The notes beneath the pieces are model-generated. The model made no database searches. It had not been told where the DNA came from and was given only the letters and a program-made list of their open reading frames with translations. The position numbers and the translations under genes are program-made. Shown here piece after piece: positions 16,358 through 25,293 of a stretch of 36,665 nt of DNA (position 1 is its first letter; each line of letters begins with the position of its first letter). This DNA is from JBEKSX01 sp049516635 (lineage in GTDB: Bacteria; Bacteroidota; Ignavibacteria; Tepidaquicellales; OLB5), in NCBI GenBank assembly GCA_049516635.1, contig JBEKSX010000018.1:1-36665 (forward strand), read 5' to 3'.

Positions 16358-18142
16358 TTAATCCGGGAGCTGGTTTGATTCATTAATTTCGGATTCATCG
16401 CTCTGGCCTGTGAGATATTTTATGATGAGTCTTTGCGCGATCGGGGCTGCTACAGCTGCGCCAAACCCGGCATTTTCGACGAGGACACAAATTGCGATCT
16501 TCGGATTTTCGTAAGGGGCAAATGCGATAAACCATGAATGGTCCCTTCCGTGGGGATTCTGGGCGGTTCCTGTTTTACCGGCGATATCTACCACCGGAGT
16601 CCTAATTGCATGCGCTGTTCCGCTCCCGTTTACCACAAGATACATCCCCTGCCTTACCAAATCAAAATTTTTCTGGTCAACCTCAAGCTCGCGTTTCTTA
16701 AAACTTACAGTTATCAATTCCCCGGTATTTGGATTCTTAAAAAACTTTACGAGGTGAGGTTGATAATATGTGCCTGAATTAGCTAATGCCATGCAATATC
16801 CCGCCATCTGAAGCGGTGATACACCCAGTTCACCCTGTCCGATCCCGAGGCTGACAAGATAACCTTGAGTCCAGCCCTTGGGACCATATATTTTATCAAA
16901 ATAATCGGCGGAAGGCAGTAATCCCTTTGTCTCTTCGGGAATATCAATCCCTGTTTTTTGGCCGAACCCGAACATCCTGCCGTATTTTGTCCAGTTATCA
17001 AATCCGATTTTCAGTGCGAGTTTGTAATAAAATACATTTGAAGATACTTCTATCGATCTTACAATTCCTATCGAACCGTATGCACCGTGATCCTTAAAGA
17101 CCCTGTCCCCGAAAGTGAAACTCCCCTCGCACGGGATCGTGGAACCGGATTTCATGAACCCTTCCTGCAAGGAGGCTATTGCAGAAACCATTTTATAAGT
17201 CGAACCGGGAGGGTAGCGTGTCAATGTTGCCCTGTTAAACAAAGGCTTATCAGGATCCGTATTGAGCCTGTTCCATATGTCAGCCGGTAATTTGCCGCTG
17301 AAATCGTCGAGATCGAAATCGGGTTTACTTACAAGAGCAAGAACTTCTCCGTTATTGGGGTCTAACGCGACTACAGCGCCTTTCCTATTCCCTAACAAAG
17401 TTTCTGCATACTCCTGCAGATCGGCATCGACACCGAGTATCAGGTCATATCCGCTTACCGCTTTAATATCGTTTTTCCCGTCATTGAGGTTACCGACTTC
17501 CTTACCCTTAGAATCCTGCAATATGAATTGATACCCCTTTTCTCCCCTAAGGTACGATTCATATCCCGCTTCCAATCCTGTTACACCTATCACATCGCCC
17601 TGTTTGTAATAATCACTGTTCTGGTTCTTTAACTGTTCTTTAGTTATTTCATTCGTATAACCGAGCATGTGCGAAGCTCTAGATTTATTCGGATAAAGAC
17701 GGATGGGCTCAACTTTATAATCCACTCCCTTCAAAATATCCCTGTTCTCTTCTATGAATGAAATGACCTTAAATTCAACATCACGCTCTATCCTTGTAGG
17801 CATGAACCTATTTGTACCTACAATATCATCAAGGAAAGACCTGAAATCCTCCGGAGTGATTTCCAGGACGTTTGAAAGCATTCCGATATTGGCAGTATCG
17901 AATTCTTTCTTTGTGATCGTTACGCTGTATGAAGGTTTATTATCAACTAACAGCTTATGGTTACGGTCAAAGATAAGTCCTCTTGCCGGAGTATTGACAA
18001 TGGTTTTAACCGAATTTCTTTCCGATTCTTTTCCAAAACGCTCCGGGTTTATAATTTGCAGCTGTATCAGTCTCCCTGTGAGAACCAGCACTGCTATGAA
18101 TGAACACAGGTAGTAAATATTTTTTCTTTTGCTGAGATCCAA
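16358..18142 (-). CDS. mrdA: Penicillin-binding protein 2, elongation transpeptidase
   Basis: 594 residues. One N-terminal membrane anchor (about 9-29), a PBP dimerisation domain (about 45-220, with NTPARGLIFDRN) and a transpeptidase domain. Active-site motifs are intact: SxxK as STYK (314-317), SxN as SSN (367-369) and KTGTAQ (523-528). It cross-links peptidoglycan during lateral growth as partner of RodA. The start is TTG 18142, 6 bases after mreD; the sequence directly before it is the only one that keeps the anchor whole. Periplasmic except for the anchor. The C-terminal tail (SDESEINESNQLPD) is acidic. Confidence 0.96.
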   Translation of the reverse strand: MDLSKRKNIYYLCSFIAVLVLTGRLIQLQIINPERFGKESERNSVKTIVNTPARGLIFDRNHKLLVDNKPSYSVTITKKEFDTANIGMLSNVLEITPEDFRSFLDDIVGTNRFMPTRIERDVEFKVISFIEENRDILKGVDYKVEPIRLYPNKSRASHMLGYTNEITKEQLKNQNSDYYKQGDVIGVTGLEAGYESYLRGEKGYQFILQDSKGKEVGNLNDGKNDIKAVSGYDLILGVDADLQEYAETLLGNRKGAVVALDPNNGEVLALVSKPDFDLDDFSGKLPADIWNRLNTDPDKPLFNRATLTRYPPGSTYKMVSAIASLQEGFMKSGSTIPCEGSFTFGDRVFKDHGAYGSIGIVRSIEVSSNVFYYKLALKIGFDNWTKYGRMFGFGQKTGIDIPEETKGLLPSADYFDKIYGPKGWTQGYLVSLGIGQGELGVSPLQMAGYCMALANSGTYYQPHLVKFFKNPNTGELITVSFKKRELEVDQKNFDLVRQGMYLVVNGSGTAHAIRTPVVDIAGKTGTAQNPHGRDHSWFIAFAPYENPKIAICVLVENAGFGAAVAAPIAQRLIIKYLTGQSDESEINESNQLPD

Positions 18143-18148
18143 AGAGTA

Positions 18149-18643
18149 TTATCTAAACGATACTTTTTTCCTTGTAAATATTACCGGTAATACGCTGAAT
18201 ACGGCGGTATAAACCGATGTAGGTATTATATATCTAATTAGTATTTCTAGAAAGGATAAATTTGTTCCCTGAAAGTAGATCGTAAAATATATTAAGTTAT
18301 TGATAAATGAACACAGCAGCACGATGAATATAAAAATATAGGTGTGTGTAAATCTTTCAATCTTATTTTCATTGTTAAAATATCCCGAAACGAATCCTCC
18401 GGCACATTTGGATAACGCTGAAAGACCTAAGAACGAGAAGCTGAACAGGTCAATTATCAATCCGAATAAAAATCCGCCCGAACTGCTTACAAGCTTTCCC
18501 TTGCGTATTCCTACATAGACAAGTCCTATCATGACTATGTCGGGGGTGATTTCATAATTCGTAACGGCTAACAACCAGATAAGAGTTTTTTGCAAAATAA
18601 CAAGTATCAATAATATTACTGTATATCTAAGGTACTCTGTCAT
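18149..18643 (-). CDS. mreD: Rod shape-determining protein MreD
   Basis: 164 residues, about five transmembrane helices, the small polytopic partner of MreC in the elongasome. Sequence conservation in MreD is low; the call rests on size, hydrophobic profile, the segment IVMIGLVYVGIRKGKLVSSS followed by GGFLFGLIIDLFS, and its position between mreC (8 bases) and mrdA (6 bases). ATG 18643. Inner membrane. Confidence 0.9.
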   Translation of the reverse strand: MTEYLRYTVILLILVILQKTLIWLLAVTNYEITPDIVMIGLVYVGIRKGKLVSSSGGFLFGLIIDLFSFSFLGLSALSKCAGGFVSGYFNNENKIERFTHTYIFIFIVLLCSFINNLIYFTIYFQGTNLSFLEILIRYIIPTSVYTAVFSVLPVIFTRKKVSFR

Positions 18644-18651
18644 TTAATCTA

Positions 18652-19479
18652 TCATTTACTCTGATACTTCTTTTCCAGGTTCTGGCGTTCCTCACTCGAC
18701 AGGTATTTAATAATAAATACTTCCTCAAGCGTCTCAAAATTGACAAAGGTTTCAAGCTCTATCTTTTTAAATAAATTGTCCATGATCCCGACCGAAATAA
18801 CATAGCCAACTGGGATTCCCGGAGGGAAATTATTGCTGTAGTCAGAAGTCATAATAACATCCCCGGCCATAACATCGGCGCTTTTTGACACGTTCTTAAA
18901 GGCCAGTTTGTTTTCCCCGTCCCATGATATGATACCGTCAACCCTGCTTCTCTGGTCTTTTGCGCTTACTTTCAGCTCTTTATTAAACAAGATCTGTGCG
19001 ATGCTGTAAATTTGGCTCGTTGCAACGATCTTCCCCACAAGACCTTTATCCGTAATAATGGGCATCCCGACCTTAACACTGTCTCTTTCCCCTTCATCAA
19101 GTGTGATATTATTGCGTGTCTGTATCAGAGTCTTTCCCACTATCCTGGCAGCTAAAATATTGTAGTGTGTTTTTTCTTTAAATTCCAAAAGCTGAAGAAG
19201 CCTCATATTCTCAAGCTTTGCTTCTTTAAGCTGGCTTATTTCGGTTGAAAGTGTATTATTGGTCTCCCTCAGCAATTTATTTTCTTTTTCAAGCTGAAAC
19301 ACATTCGGTATCACCGAAAATCCGCTCTGAACAACTCCTATCACGCTCACCGCAAACGCACGAATGAACCGAACCTGCACGTTATCATTTTGGAATATAA
19401 GTATAAGGCTTATCATTGCAAGTATGGCGAACACGATATATTCTTTTAAGTCTTCGAAATACCGGAGAAGAGTTTTCAT
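18652..19479 (-). CDS. mreC: Rod shape-determining protein MreC
   Basis: 275 residues: a transmembrane segment near residues 14-30, a coiled coil about 62-100 (LEKENKLLRETNNTLSTEIS and onwards) and a periplasmic beta-domain. Motifs VGKTLIQTRNNITLDEGERD, GMPIITDKGLVGKIV and VMAGDVIMTSDYSNNFPPGI are typical of MreC. It links MreB filaments to PBP2/RodA in the periplasm. 67 bases after mreB, 8 before mreD. ATG 19479. The C-terminus ends soon after the second beta-barrel, the short form. Confidence 0.94.
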   Translation of the reverse strand: MKTLLRYFEDLKEYIVFAILAMISLILIFQNDNVQVRFIRAFAVSVIGVVQSGFSVIPNVFQLEKENKLLRETNNTLSTEISQLKEAKLENMRLLQLLEFKEKTHYNILAARIVGKTLIQTRNNITLDEGERDSVKVGMPIITDKGLVGKIVATSQIYSIAQILFNKELKVSAKDQRSRVDGIISWDGENKLAFKNVSKSADVMAGDVIMTSDYSNNFPPGIPVGYVISVGIMDNLFKKIELETFVNFETLEEVFIIKYLSSEERQNLEKKYQSK

Positions 19480-19546
19480 TGAGATGAAGCCCGATTAAAT
19501 GATTTGGAATTTCAAGGTGTTGGATAAAATCTAAGCGTTAAAGAAG

Positions 19547-20572
19547 CTAATATTTCTTGCTCCTTATCAATACTTTGGAATACTTCTGCAGGTCTTCTAG
19601 AACTTTCCCGGCTCCCCTGACTACAGACGTTAACGGATCTTCGCATATATGAACGGCGAGGTTCGTTTCAAGGCGGATCCTCTCATCAAGACCCTTTAAT
19701 AATGCTCCGCCTCCGCTCAGCATGATGCCGCGATCAAGGATATCTGAAGCCAGCTCCGGCTGTGTATTTTCAAGTGCTACTTTAATAGCCCTTATAACCT
19801 GATTAACAGGTTCACTGAGCGATTCCCTTATCTCGATGGAGCTTACTTCCGTAGCTTTGGGTAAGCCCGAAACCAGGTCTCTCCCTTTCACTTCAATTAT
19901 TACTTCTTCCTTCAATGGCATTACAGAACCTACCTGGCACTTTATTTCTTCGGCTGTCCTTTCGCCTATCAGGATATTATAGTTCTTTCGGAAGTATTCT
20001 ACGATCGCAATATTCAGCTCATCGCCGGCTATACGGATAGATTGCCCGTTAGCAATTCCCGAAAGCGAGATCACGGCTATCTCGGTTGTGCCTCCACCGA
20101 TATCAATTATCATGTTCCCCACAGGAGAAGATACATCCAGTCCGATACCGATAGCAGCTGCCATAGGTTCTGCGAGAAGATATACTTCCTTTGCCCCCGC
20201 GTGTTCTGCAGAATCCCTGACGGCTCTCTTTTCCACTTCTGTTATCCCGCTGGGAACACATATCACTACCCTGCTGCTCGGGAAAATACTCGAATGAACC
20301 TTCTTGATAAATGCACGGAGCATACCTTCGGCTATCTCAAAATCTGCAATTACACCGTCTCCCATAGGCCGGATCGTTTTGATACCCTTATGAGTCTTCT
20401 CATGCATTTGCTTCGCTTCATGGCCTGTAGCAATAATCCTTTTCGTATTTTCATCAAATGCCACTATCGAAGGTTCATTGAGAATGACCCCTTTGCCTTT
20501 GATATATATCAAAGTGTTTGCAGTTCCCAGATCAATTGCGATATCTTCTGATAAAAAACCAAATAACGACAT
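19547..20572 (-). CDS. mreB: Rod shape-determining actin homologue MreB
   Basis: 341 residues, full family length. Actin-fold ATP motifs are visible: AIDLGTANTLIYIKGKGVI (phosphate 1, about 11-29), IIDIGGGTTEIAVISL (phosphate 2, about 156-171) and GIMLSGGGALLKGLDE (adenosine region, about 283-298). It forms membrane-bound filaments that direct lateral wall synthesis. It is the first gene of the mre-mrdA-rodA run. In the 131 bases upstream there is AAGGAG but far from the ATG, and an in-frame stop lies 18 bases before ATG 20572, which fixes the start to this ATG. No exact TAnnTTTG was found in that gap. Confidence 0.97.
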   Translation of the reverse strand: MSLFGFLSEDIAIDLGTANTLIYIKGKGVILNEPSIVAFDENTKRIIATGHEAKQMHEKTHKGIKTIRPMGDGVIADFEIAEGMLRAFIKKVHSSIFPSSRVVICVPSGITEVEKRAVRDSAEHAGAKEVYLLAEPMAAAIGIGLDVSSPVGNMIIDIGGGTTEIAVISLSGIANGQSIRIAGDELNIAIVEYFRKNYNILIGERTAEEIKCQVGSVMPLKEEVIIEVKGRDLVSGLPKATEVSSIEIRESLSEPVNQVIRAIKVALENTQPELASDILDRGIMLSGGGALLKGLDERIRLETNLAVHICEDPLTSVVRGAGKVLEDLQKYSKVLIRSKKY

Positions 20573-20703
20573 TATTAAAGCATGTATTTAAGATCCTGCA
20601 AAGAAACTCCTTACCCTTGAATGTTTAATTGCCGGAAAAAGTTATGAAAAAAACCAAATAATTCTTATAATATAACCGATAATTTATTATTTAACACCGT
20701 AAA

Positions 20704-22230
20704 TCAGTGCCTGAAATGCCTGACACCCGTAAAAATCATAGCCATACCGAAGTCATTCGCTGCCTTAATTACCTCTTCATCACGCATAGAACCACCCGGC
20801 TGTATGACGCTTCGGGCACCCGCCTTCGCTGCTTCTTCCACGCCATCGGCGAAAGGGAAGAAGGCATCTGAAGCAACGGAACAATTTTCCAGATCCATGC
20901 CGAATCTCCGTGCTTTTTCGACAGCCAGCCTGGATGAATCCACTCTCGAGGGCTGACCGCCTCCAATTCCTACCGTTTGCAGATTCTTCGCATATACCAC
21001 AGAATTTGACTTGGTGTGCTTGCACACTTTCATTGCAAAAACAAGGTCCCTCATTTCCGCTTCGGTAGGTCTGCGTTCTGTGACGTATCTGATCTCATTC
21101 TCGATAAGGATGATATCATCCGTATCCTGAACGAGCAATCCCCCGGTAACGGAATTCAGCTTTTTGTTTATTTGTGCCAGCTCTTTACTGAACCTAATGA
21201 TCGCCCTGTTCTTCTTCTTAAACAGAAAGTCTAATGTATCTGTATCATATTCAGGTGCAATAACTATATCTGTTTTTATCTTATCTATCTCCTGGGCAGT
21301 AGTCAGATCCATAGTCCTGTTCACTACAATTATCCCCCCGAACCTGGACACATTATCACAGGCAAGTGCTTTTAAATAAGCGTTTGTGATATCTTTATCG
21401 GTTGCTACGCCGCTGGGGTTTGTATGCTTAATAATAGCACAACCCGGTTCGTCGAATTCATTTATCAGGTTAAACGATGCATCTATATCGAGTATATTTA
21501 TATAAGATAGATCCTTCCCGTGAAGCTGCTTAAATATATCATAGAATGAATTGCCTTTATTGTAATACAATCTCGCCTTCTGGTGGGGATTCTCCCCGTA
21601 GCGTAATTCTCTAGATGAACCAAGATGAATATTAAACGGTGCTGCACCCGGATTTATTTTCTGTTCGAAATAGCCGGCTATACATTCATCATATTCAGCT
21701 ATGTATCTGAAAGCTTTTGCCGATAATTTCAGGTTGAATTCCTCGGTCACTGCATCTCCGGATAAGGCTTCCGTGTATTCGGGATACTGTGAAGGCGAAA
21801 CTATGACACTAACGCTGTTATAATTCTTCGCAGCCGCTCTTATAAGCGAGACGCCGCCGATATCTATTTGCTCGATAGCCTCCGGCATGGTACAGTTCTC
21901 ATTTTTTACTGTATCTGCAAAAGGGTACAGGCTAACCACAAGCAGATCGAAAAGCTCAAAGCCGAATTTCTTCACCTGTTTTAGATGTTCATCATTATGT
22001 TTATCGGCAAGAAGTCCCGCAAATACAAGAGGGTGAAGTGTTTTTACCCTGCCGTTGAGGATCTCGGGAGATTTTGTTATTTCCTCAACAGTTTTTATTT
22101 TTATCCCGTTATCCTTGAGAAGTTTCGCTGTTCCGCTGGTAGATATTATTTCAAATTCATGTTTAATTAATTGTTTTGCAAAGTCCAGTATGCCGGTTTT
22201 ATCATAAACGCTTATTAAAGCTCTCTTCAT
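20704..22230 (-). CDS. purH: Bifunctional AICAR formyltransferase/IMP cyclohydrolase
   Basis: 508 residues catalysing the last two steps of de novo IMP synthesis. The N-terminal MGS-like cyclohydrolase domain (about 1-195) has SVYDKTGI, STSGTAKLL and NGRVKTLHP. The AICAR transformylase domain has RYGENPHQKA (210-219), the catalytic Lys268-His269 in IIKHTNPSGVA, and the C-terminal SDAFFPFADGVEEAA and RHFRH. ATG 22230 shares one base with the purN stop (TAATG), so the two are translationally coupled. Cytoplasmic. Confidence 0.97.
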   Translation of the reverse strand: MKRALISVYDKTGILDFAKQLIKHEFEIISTSGTAKLLKDNGIKIKTVEEITKSPEILNGRVKTLHPLVFAGLLADKHNDEHLKQVKKFGFELFDLLVVSLYPFADTVKNENCTMPEAIEQIDIGGVSLIRAAAKNYNSVSVIVSPSQYPEYTEALSGDAVTEEFNLKLSAKAFRYIAEYDECIAGYFEQKINPGAAPFNIHLGSSRELRYGENPHQKARLYYNKGNSFYDIFKQLHGKDLSYINILDIDASFNLINEFDEPGCAIIKHTNPSGVATDKDITNAYLKALACDNVSRFGGIIVVNRTMDLTTAQEIDKIKTDIVIAPEYDTDTLDFLFKKKNRAIIRFSKELAQINKKLNSVTGGLLVQDTDDIILIENEIRYVTERRPTEAEMRDLVFAMKVCKHTKSNSVVYAKNLQTVGIGGGQPSRVDSSRLAVEKARRFGMDLENCSVASDAFFPFADGVEEAAKAGARSVIQPGGSMRDEEVIKAANDFGMAMIFTGVRHFRH

Positions 22231-22844
22231 TAATTAAAAACTACCCTTCTTCCGACCAGGGTCGGCTTTTTTGTTTCAAATAATTTTATTGCTTCGGGAA
22301 AGAGTTTGTGCTCTATCTTCAATACTTTTTTCTGTAGAGTTTCGGGAGTATCCTCATCAGCCACCTTTACAGTTCTTTGTATCACCACAGGACCGTTATC
22401 ATATATCTCATCAACAATATGCACCGAAGCACCGCTGACCTTTGCTCCGTAACTTATTACGGCTTCATGTACCTTCATGCCGTACATCCCCTGCCCGCAA
22501 AATGACGGCAGTAATGCAGGGTGAATATTTAATATCTTATTCTGAAAGGTTCTTACTATTTCTGCAGGGAGAAGCTTCATGTATCCGGCTAATATTATCA
22601 TATCTACTTTATGTTTTTCAAGAAGATCCAAAAATGCTTTCACATATTCCTGTTCTGTGCTGAATTGTTTTTGGGATAAATGATACGCAGGAATTTGATT
22701 ACTGCGCGCTATGTTAAGAGCATTGGAGTTAGAATTATTGCTGATTACAAGGACAACTTTTGAGATTATTTTGCCCTTTTTGTAGGAATCTATGATGGAT
22801 TTAAGGTTAGATCCTCTTCCCGATGCTAAAACACAAAGGTTCAA
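22230..22844 (-). CDS. purN: Phosphoribosylglycinamide formyltransferase
   Basis: 204 residues; transfers formyl from 10-formyl-THF to GAR in purine synthesis. LASGRGSNLKSIIDS at the N-terminus binds phosphoribosyl substrate; the catalytic Asn106 and His108 are in NIHPALLPSF and the matching Asp is Asp145 in VHIVDEIYDNGP. The start is TTG 22844: the next in-frame ATG would remove the glycine-rich loop. Its promoter lies at 22870-22900. First gene of the purN-purH pair; shared cofactor chemistry explains the pairing. Confidence 0.96.
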   Translation of the reverse strand: MNLCVLASGRGSNLKSIIDSYKKGKIISKVVLVISNNSNSNALNIARSNQIPAYHLSQKQFSTEQEYVKAFLDLLEKHKVDMIILAGYMKLLPAEIVRTFQNKILNIHPALLPSFCGQGMYGMKVHEAVISYGAKVSGASVHIVDEIYDNGPVVIQRTVKVADEDTPETLQKKVLKIEHKLFPEAIKLFETKKPTLVGRRVVFN

Positions 22845-22869
22845 ATTGATTAAATTGATTGAATTTAAG

Positions 22870-22900
22870 CAAATTTAACAAAAAAATGCCTAATAATCAA
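22870..22900 (-). promoter_or_regulatory. Predicted purN-purH promoter (TTG-N20-TAAATTTG)
   Basis: On the minus strand, TTG (complement of 22898-22900), 20 bases, then TAAATTTG (complement of 22870-22877). Exact fit to the Bacteroidota -33/-7 pattern. Start point expected near 22864, giving a leader of about 20 bases before the TTG start codon. Confidence 0.65.
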
Positions 22901-22908
22901 TTAATTTA

Positions 22909-22939
22909 TTGCAAAATTCTAATAAAATTTATATATTTG
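22909..22939 (+). promoter_or_regulatory. Predicted rpmE promoter (TTG-N20-TATATTTG)
   Basis: TTG 22909-22911, 20 bases, TATATTTG 22932-22939. Start point expected near 22946, with a leader of about 37 bases containing GAGG (22971-22974), 8 bases before ATG 22983. Back-to-back with the purN promoter. Confidence 0.65.
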
Positions 22940-22982
22940 AATTCAGTTTTTTTATCATTTTTTAATTATTGAGGTTATTTTA

Positions 22983-23222
22983 ATGAAACAGGGTGTGCAT
23001 CCTAAATATATGAGATGTGAAGTTATATGCAATTGCGGTGAAAATAGAGGCGTTTTATTTGTTACCCGCTCAACCGTACCGCAGATAAAGGTGGAAATTT
23101 GTTCATTATGCCACCCGTATTTTACGGGAAAGCAGAAATTAGTAGACAGCGCCGGCAGAGTCGAGAAATTCAAGAAAAAATATGCAAAGAAAAAGGCTGT
23201 TACGGAAAAGGAAACCGTATAA
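22983..23222 (+). CDS. rpmE: Ribosomal protein bL31 (zinc-binding form)
   Basis: 79 residues. Starts MKQGVHPKY, the usual L31 opening. The four cysteines of the zinc-binding (C+) form are present: Cys16 and Cys18 in CNC, Cys40 and Cys43 in CSLCHPYFTGKQK. The C-terminus is Lys-rich (KFKKKYAKKKA), typical for rRNA contact. It has its own promoter and SD. The zinc-free paralogue that often replaces it under zinc starvation is not in the window. Followed by the GlmU-like gene after 87 bases with no clear terminator. Confidence 0.97.
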   Translation: MKQGVHPKYMRCEVICNCGENRGVLFVTRSTVPQIKVEICSLCHPYFTGKQKLVDSAGRVEKFKKKYAKKKAVTEKETV

Positions 23223-23309
23223 ACCTGCCTTCTTTTTATCCCTCATTATTGCATATTTTTTAGCAGATTATATCCTTTCAGAAATTTTTCTTAAAATACT
23301 TTTCATTTA

Positions 23310-24605
23310 ATGAAGATCTGTATATTTGAAGATTCTTCTGTATCAAGTTTAGCACCGTTAAATCATTTACGCCACACATCGGAACTGATCTGCGGTGCTT
23401 TACCGTTAAAGGAAAAAATAAAATATTTTCTGGGAGATAAATACCGCATATCCATTCACTGCAGAAATTATTTTGCCGATTTCTTTAAGGAAATTTACCC
23501 CAACCTGGAAATAAATAAATTATCAGGCGGCGATTACCTTTTCCTCAACTCACGCGTAATTTTTACTAAATTTTTTATCGACGGCTTACTGCTCACCCTT
23601 CAGGATTTCGAGAATACCGCTCTCATAAAAGATAATACCGTTATCGCTTTTTACATCACCGAAAAAAAATTACCGGCTTTCCGCAAACGGCTTGAATCAA
23701 AGAGAGACAATAATCTTATATCAATTAATGATCTCGCCGGTATGAAGATCAAGCTTTTTCAGGTTGATGAACTCAATAACGATGAAACCGAAGAACTGAA
23801 TATCATTTATTATCCGTCAGATCTTATTCTTTATCATGAACTCGAAATTAAGAAAGACCTCGAAATTCTTCTTAAAAAAGCAGGTCCCAGAAGATTTAAT
23901 ACAAACGCAGAACTAATTAACCGCTCCAAGGTCTACATCGGGCGCGGCTGCGACATCAGCCGTCATTCCGTTCTAGATGCATCTAAGGGTCCTGTATTTA
24001 TATCGGATAATTGTGTGATAGAACCTTTCAGCTTTATCCAGGGACCGGTATATGTAGGGGAAGGTTCCACAGTTCGTTCGGGTTCAAAGCTATACGGACC
24101 TTTACGCATTGGGGACCACTGCAAAGTATCAGGAGAGATGATCAGCTCCATCATACACTCATATGTCAATAAACAGCATCTCGGATTTCTGGGGCATTCA
24201 TATCTTTGCGAATGGGTGAACCTCGGTGCTGGGACCACCACAAGCAATCTTAAAAATAATTATTCGGAAATTGCGGTAAAACTGGGTGGAAAGGACGTCC
24301 CGACCGGTTCTATATTTTTAGGAAGCCTTATAGGAGACCATACGAAGACCGGAATAACTACTACACTCAATACAGGAACATTCATCGGGATATCATGTAA
24401 CCTCTATGGCAGCGGGTTCCACCCGAAGACAGTACGTTCGTTCACATGGGGTGATGCATCAGGAAAGACTGTGGTTTATGACATTGAAAAAGCAGTTAAG
24501 ACCGCAAAGATATCCATGAAAAGACGTGATATAAATATGAGCAAATTGTACGAAAACCTTATGAGATACCATTTTAAAAATATCAGGAACGGAAGATCTT
24601 TTTAA
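23310..24605 (+). CDS. Alternative GlmU-type nucleotidyltransferase with left-handed beta-helix
   Basis: 431 residues. The N-terminal nucleotidyltransferase-like domain lacks the LAAGxGTRM loop of classical GlmU and instead opens MKICIFEDSSVSSLAPLNHL then RHTSELICGALPLKEKI, the pattern of the alternative Bacteroidota GlmU family (TIGR03991 type). Most members have Arg-Pro where this one has Arg-His (21-22). From about residue 197 come hexapeptide repeats; KQHLGFLGHSYLCEWVNLG (about 290-308) followed by AGTTTSNLKNNY matches the acetyltransferase region of GlmU. It probably makes UDP-GlcNAc from glucosamine-1-phosphate for wall and LPS, but could act on another sugar phosphate. Cytoplasmic. ATG 23310. 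Confidence 0.8.
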   Translation: MKICIFEDSSVSSLAPLNHLRHTSELICGALPLKEKIKYFLGDKYRISIHCRNYFADFFKEIYPNLEINKLSGGDYLFLNSRVIFTKFFIDGLLLTLQDFENTALIKDNTVIAFYITEKKLPAFRKRLESKRDNNLISINDLAGMKIKLFQVDELNNDETEELNIIYYPSDLILYHELEIKKDLEILLKKAGPRRFNTNAELINRSKVYIGRGCDISRHSVLDASKGPVFISDNCVIEPFSFIQGPVYVGEGSTVRSGSKLYGPLRIGDHCKVSGEMISSIIHSYVNKQHLGFLGHSYLCEWVNLGAGTTTSNLKNNYSEIAVKLGGKDVPTGSIFLGSLIGDHTKTGITTTLNTGTFIGISCNLYGSGFHPKTVRSFTWGDASGKTVVYDIEKAVKTAKISMKRRDINMSKLYENLMRYHFKNIRNGRSF

Positions 24606-24669
24606 CATAATGATTTAACTGTTTTCTGCCCCGAGATCTCCCGGAAGGAAATTAAAAGAACTTATCCTT

Positions 24670-25125
24670 ATGCAAATATCACGAACCACATCTGATCTTA
24701 TTCTCGAACTCAAGGAATTCTCCAGCGGGAAGCTTCGCAGCACACAGGATATATCCTTTCTCATTGAAGCATCCGCCGTATCAAAACAGGAAAAGCTTTT
24801 CGAAGATACACTTTTTACAGCAAAATACCTTAACGGTCTCGGCAAGATACTACGCGACCACATGACTTCTTCACTGCCGCAAAACGGAACTCCCGCACCG
24901 GACCGGATAGACAAAAATGCTATAGACAAAATAAGAAACGAGTTCAGGGAACACATGAAGAAATTCCTGCTCCAGCTTACTACCCTCATAAAAGACATCG
25001 AAGATAATGACAGGAAAAAGTTTGAAGAGAAATATCTGTCAATGGACCAGCAATCTATGGTCAACCTCACAACTCTTATCTACGACCTCAGCTGGCTAAA
25101 GAAATTCCGGAACAGCAAACTCTAG
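24670..25125 (+). CDS. Small helical protein of unknown function
   Basis: 151 residues, no signal or membrane segment, highly charged and predicted helical (for example NEFREHMKKFLLQLTTLIKD). No family recognised. A 151-codon antisense reading frame (25070-24615) overlaps it, but the plus-strand protein has a balanced soluble composition while the antisense one is Ser/Arg/Phe biased. ATG 24670 has AAGGAA only about 20 bases upstream; the frame stays open back to 24619, where no ATG, GTG or TTG occurs. 64 bases after the GlmU-like gene, so possibly cotranscribed. Confidence 0.6.
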   Translation: MQISRTTSDLILELKEFSSGKLRSTQDISFLIEASAVSKQEKLFEDTLFTAKYLNGLGKILRDHMTSSLPQNGTPAPDRIDKNAIDKIRNEFREHMKKFLLQLTTLIKDIEDNDRKKFEEKYLSMDQQSMVNLTTLIYDLSWLKKFRNSKL

Positions 25126-25293
25126 TCTTTCAATAAAAATAATCATACTGAGTAAATATCATCATAGCGGATATTTCATGTAATTTCATAGGTGTTTTCC
25201 AGACATTCCCCAATTATCTTATCATTTTATTTATAAACTTTTAACCATATAATATACTGTAATTACAAAATTTATCACAAAAGGAGGAGCATT

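Noticed and set aside
20042..20551. 169-codon plus-strand frame inside mreB
   Set aside because: Antisense to a perfectly conserved mreB; composition (His, Cys, Tyr) fits a shadow of its codons.
24615..25070. 151-codon frame on the minus strand opposite the 24670 gene
   Set aside because: Ser/Arg/Phe-heavy composition typical of antisense shadow; the plus-strand protein is the balanced soluble one.
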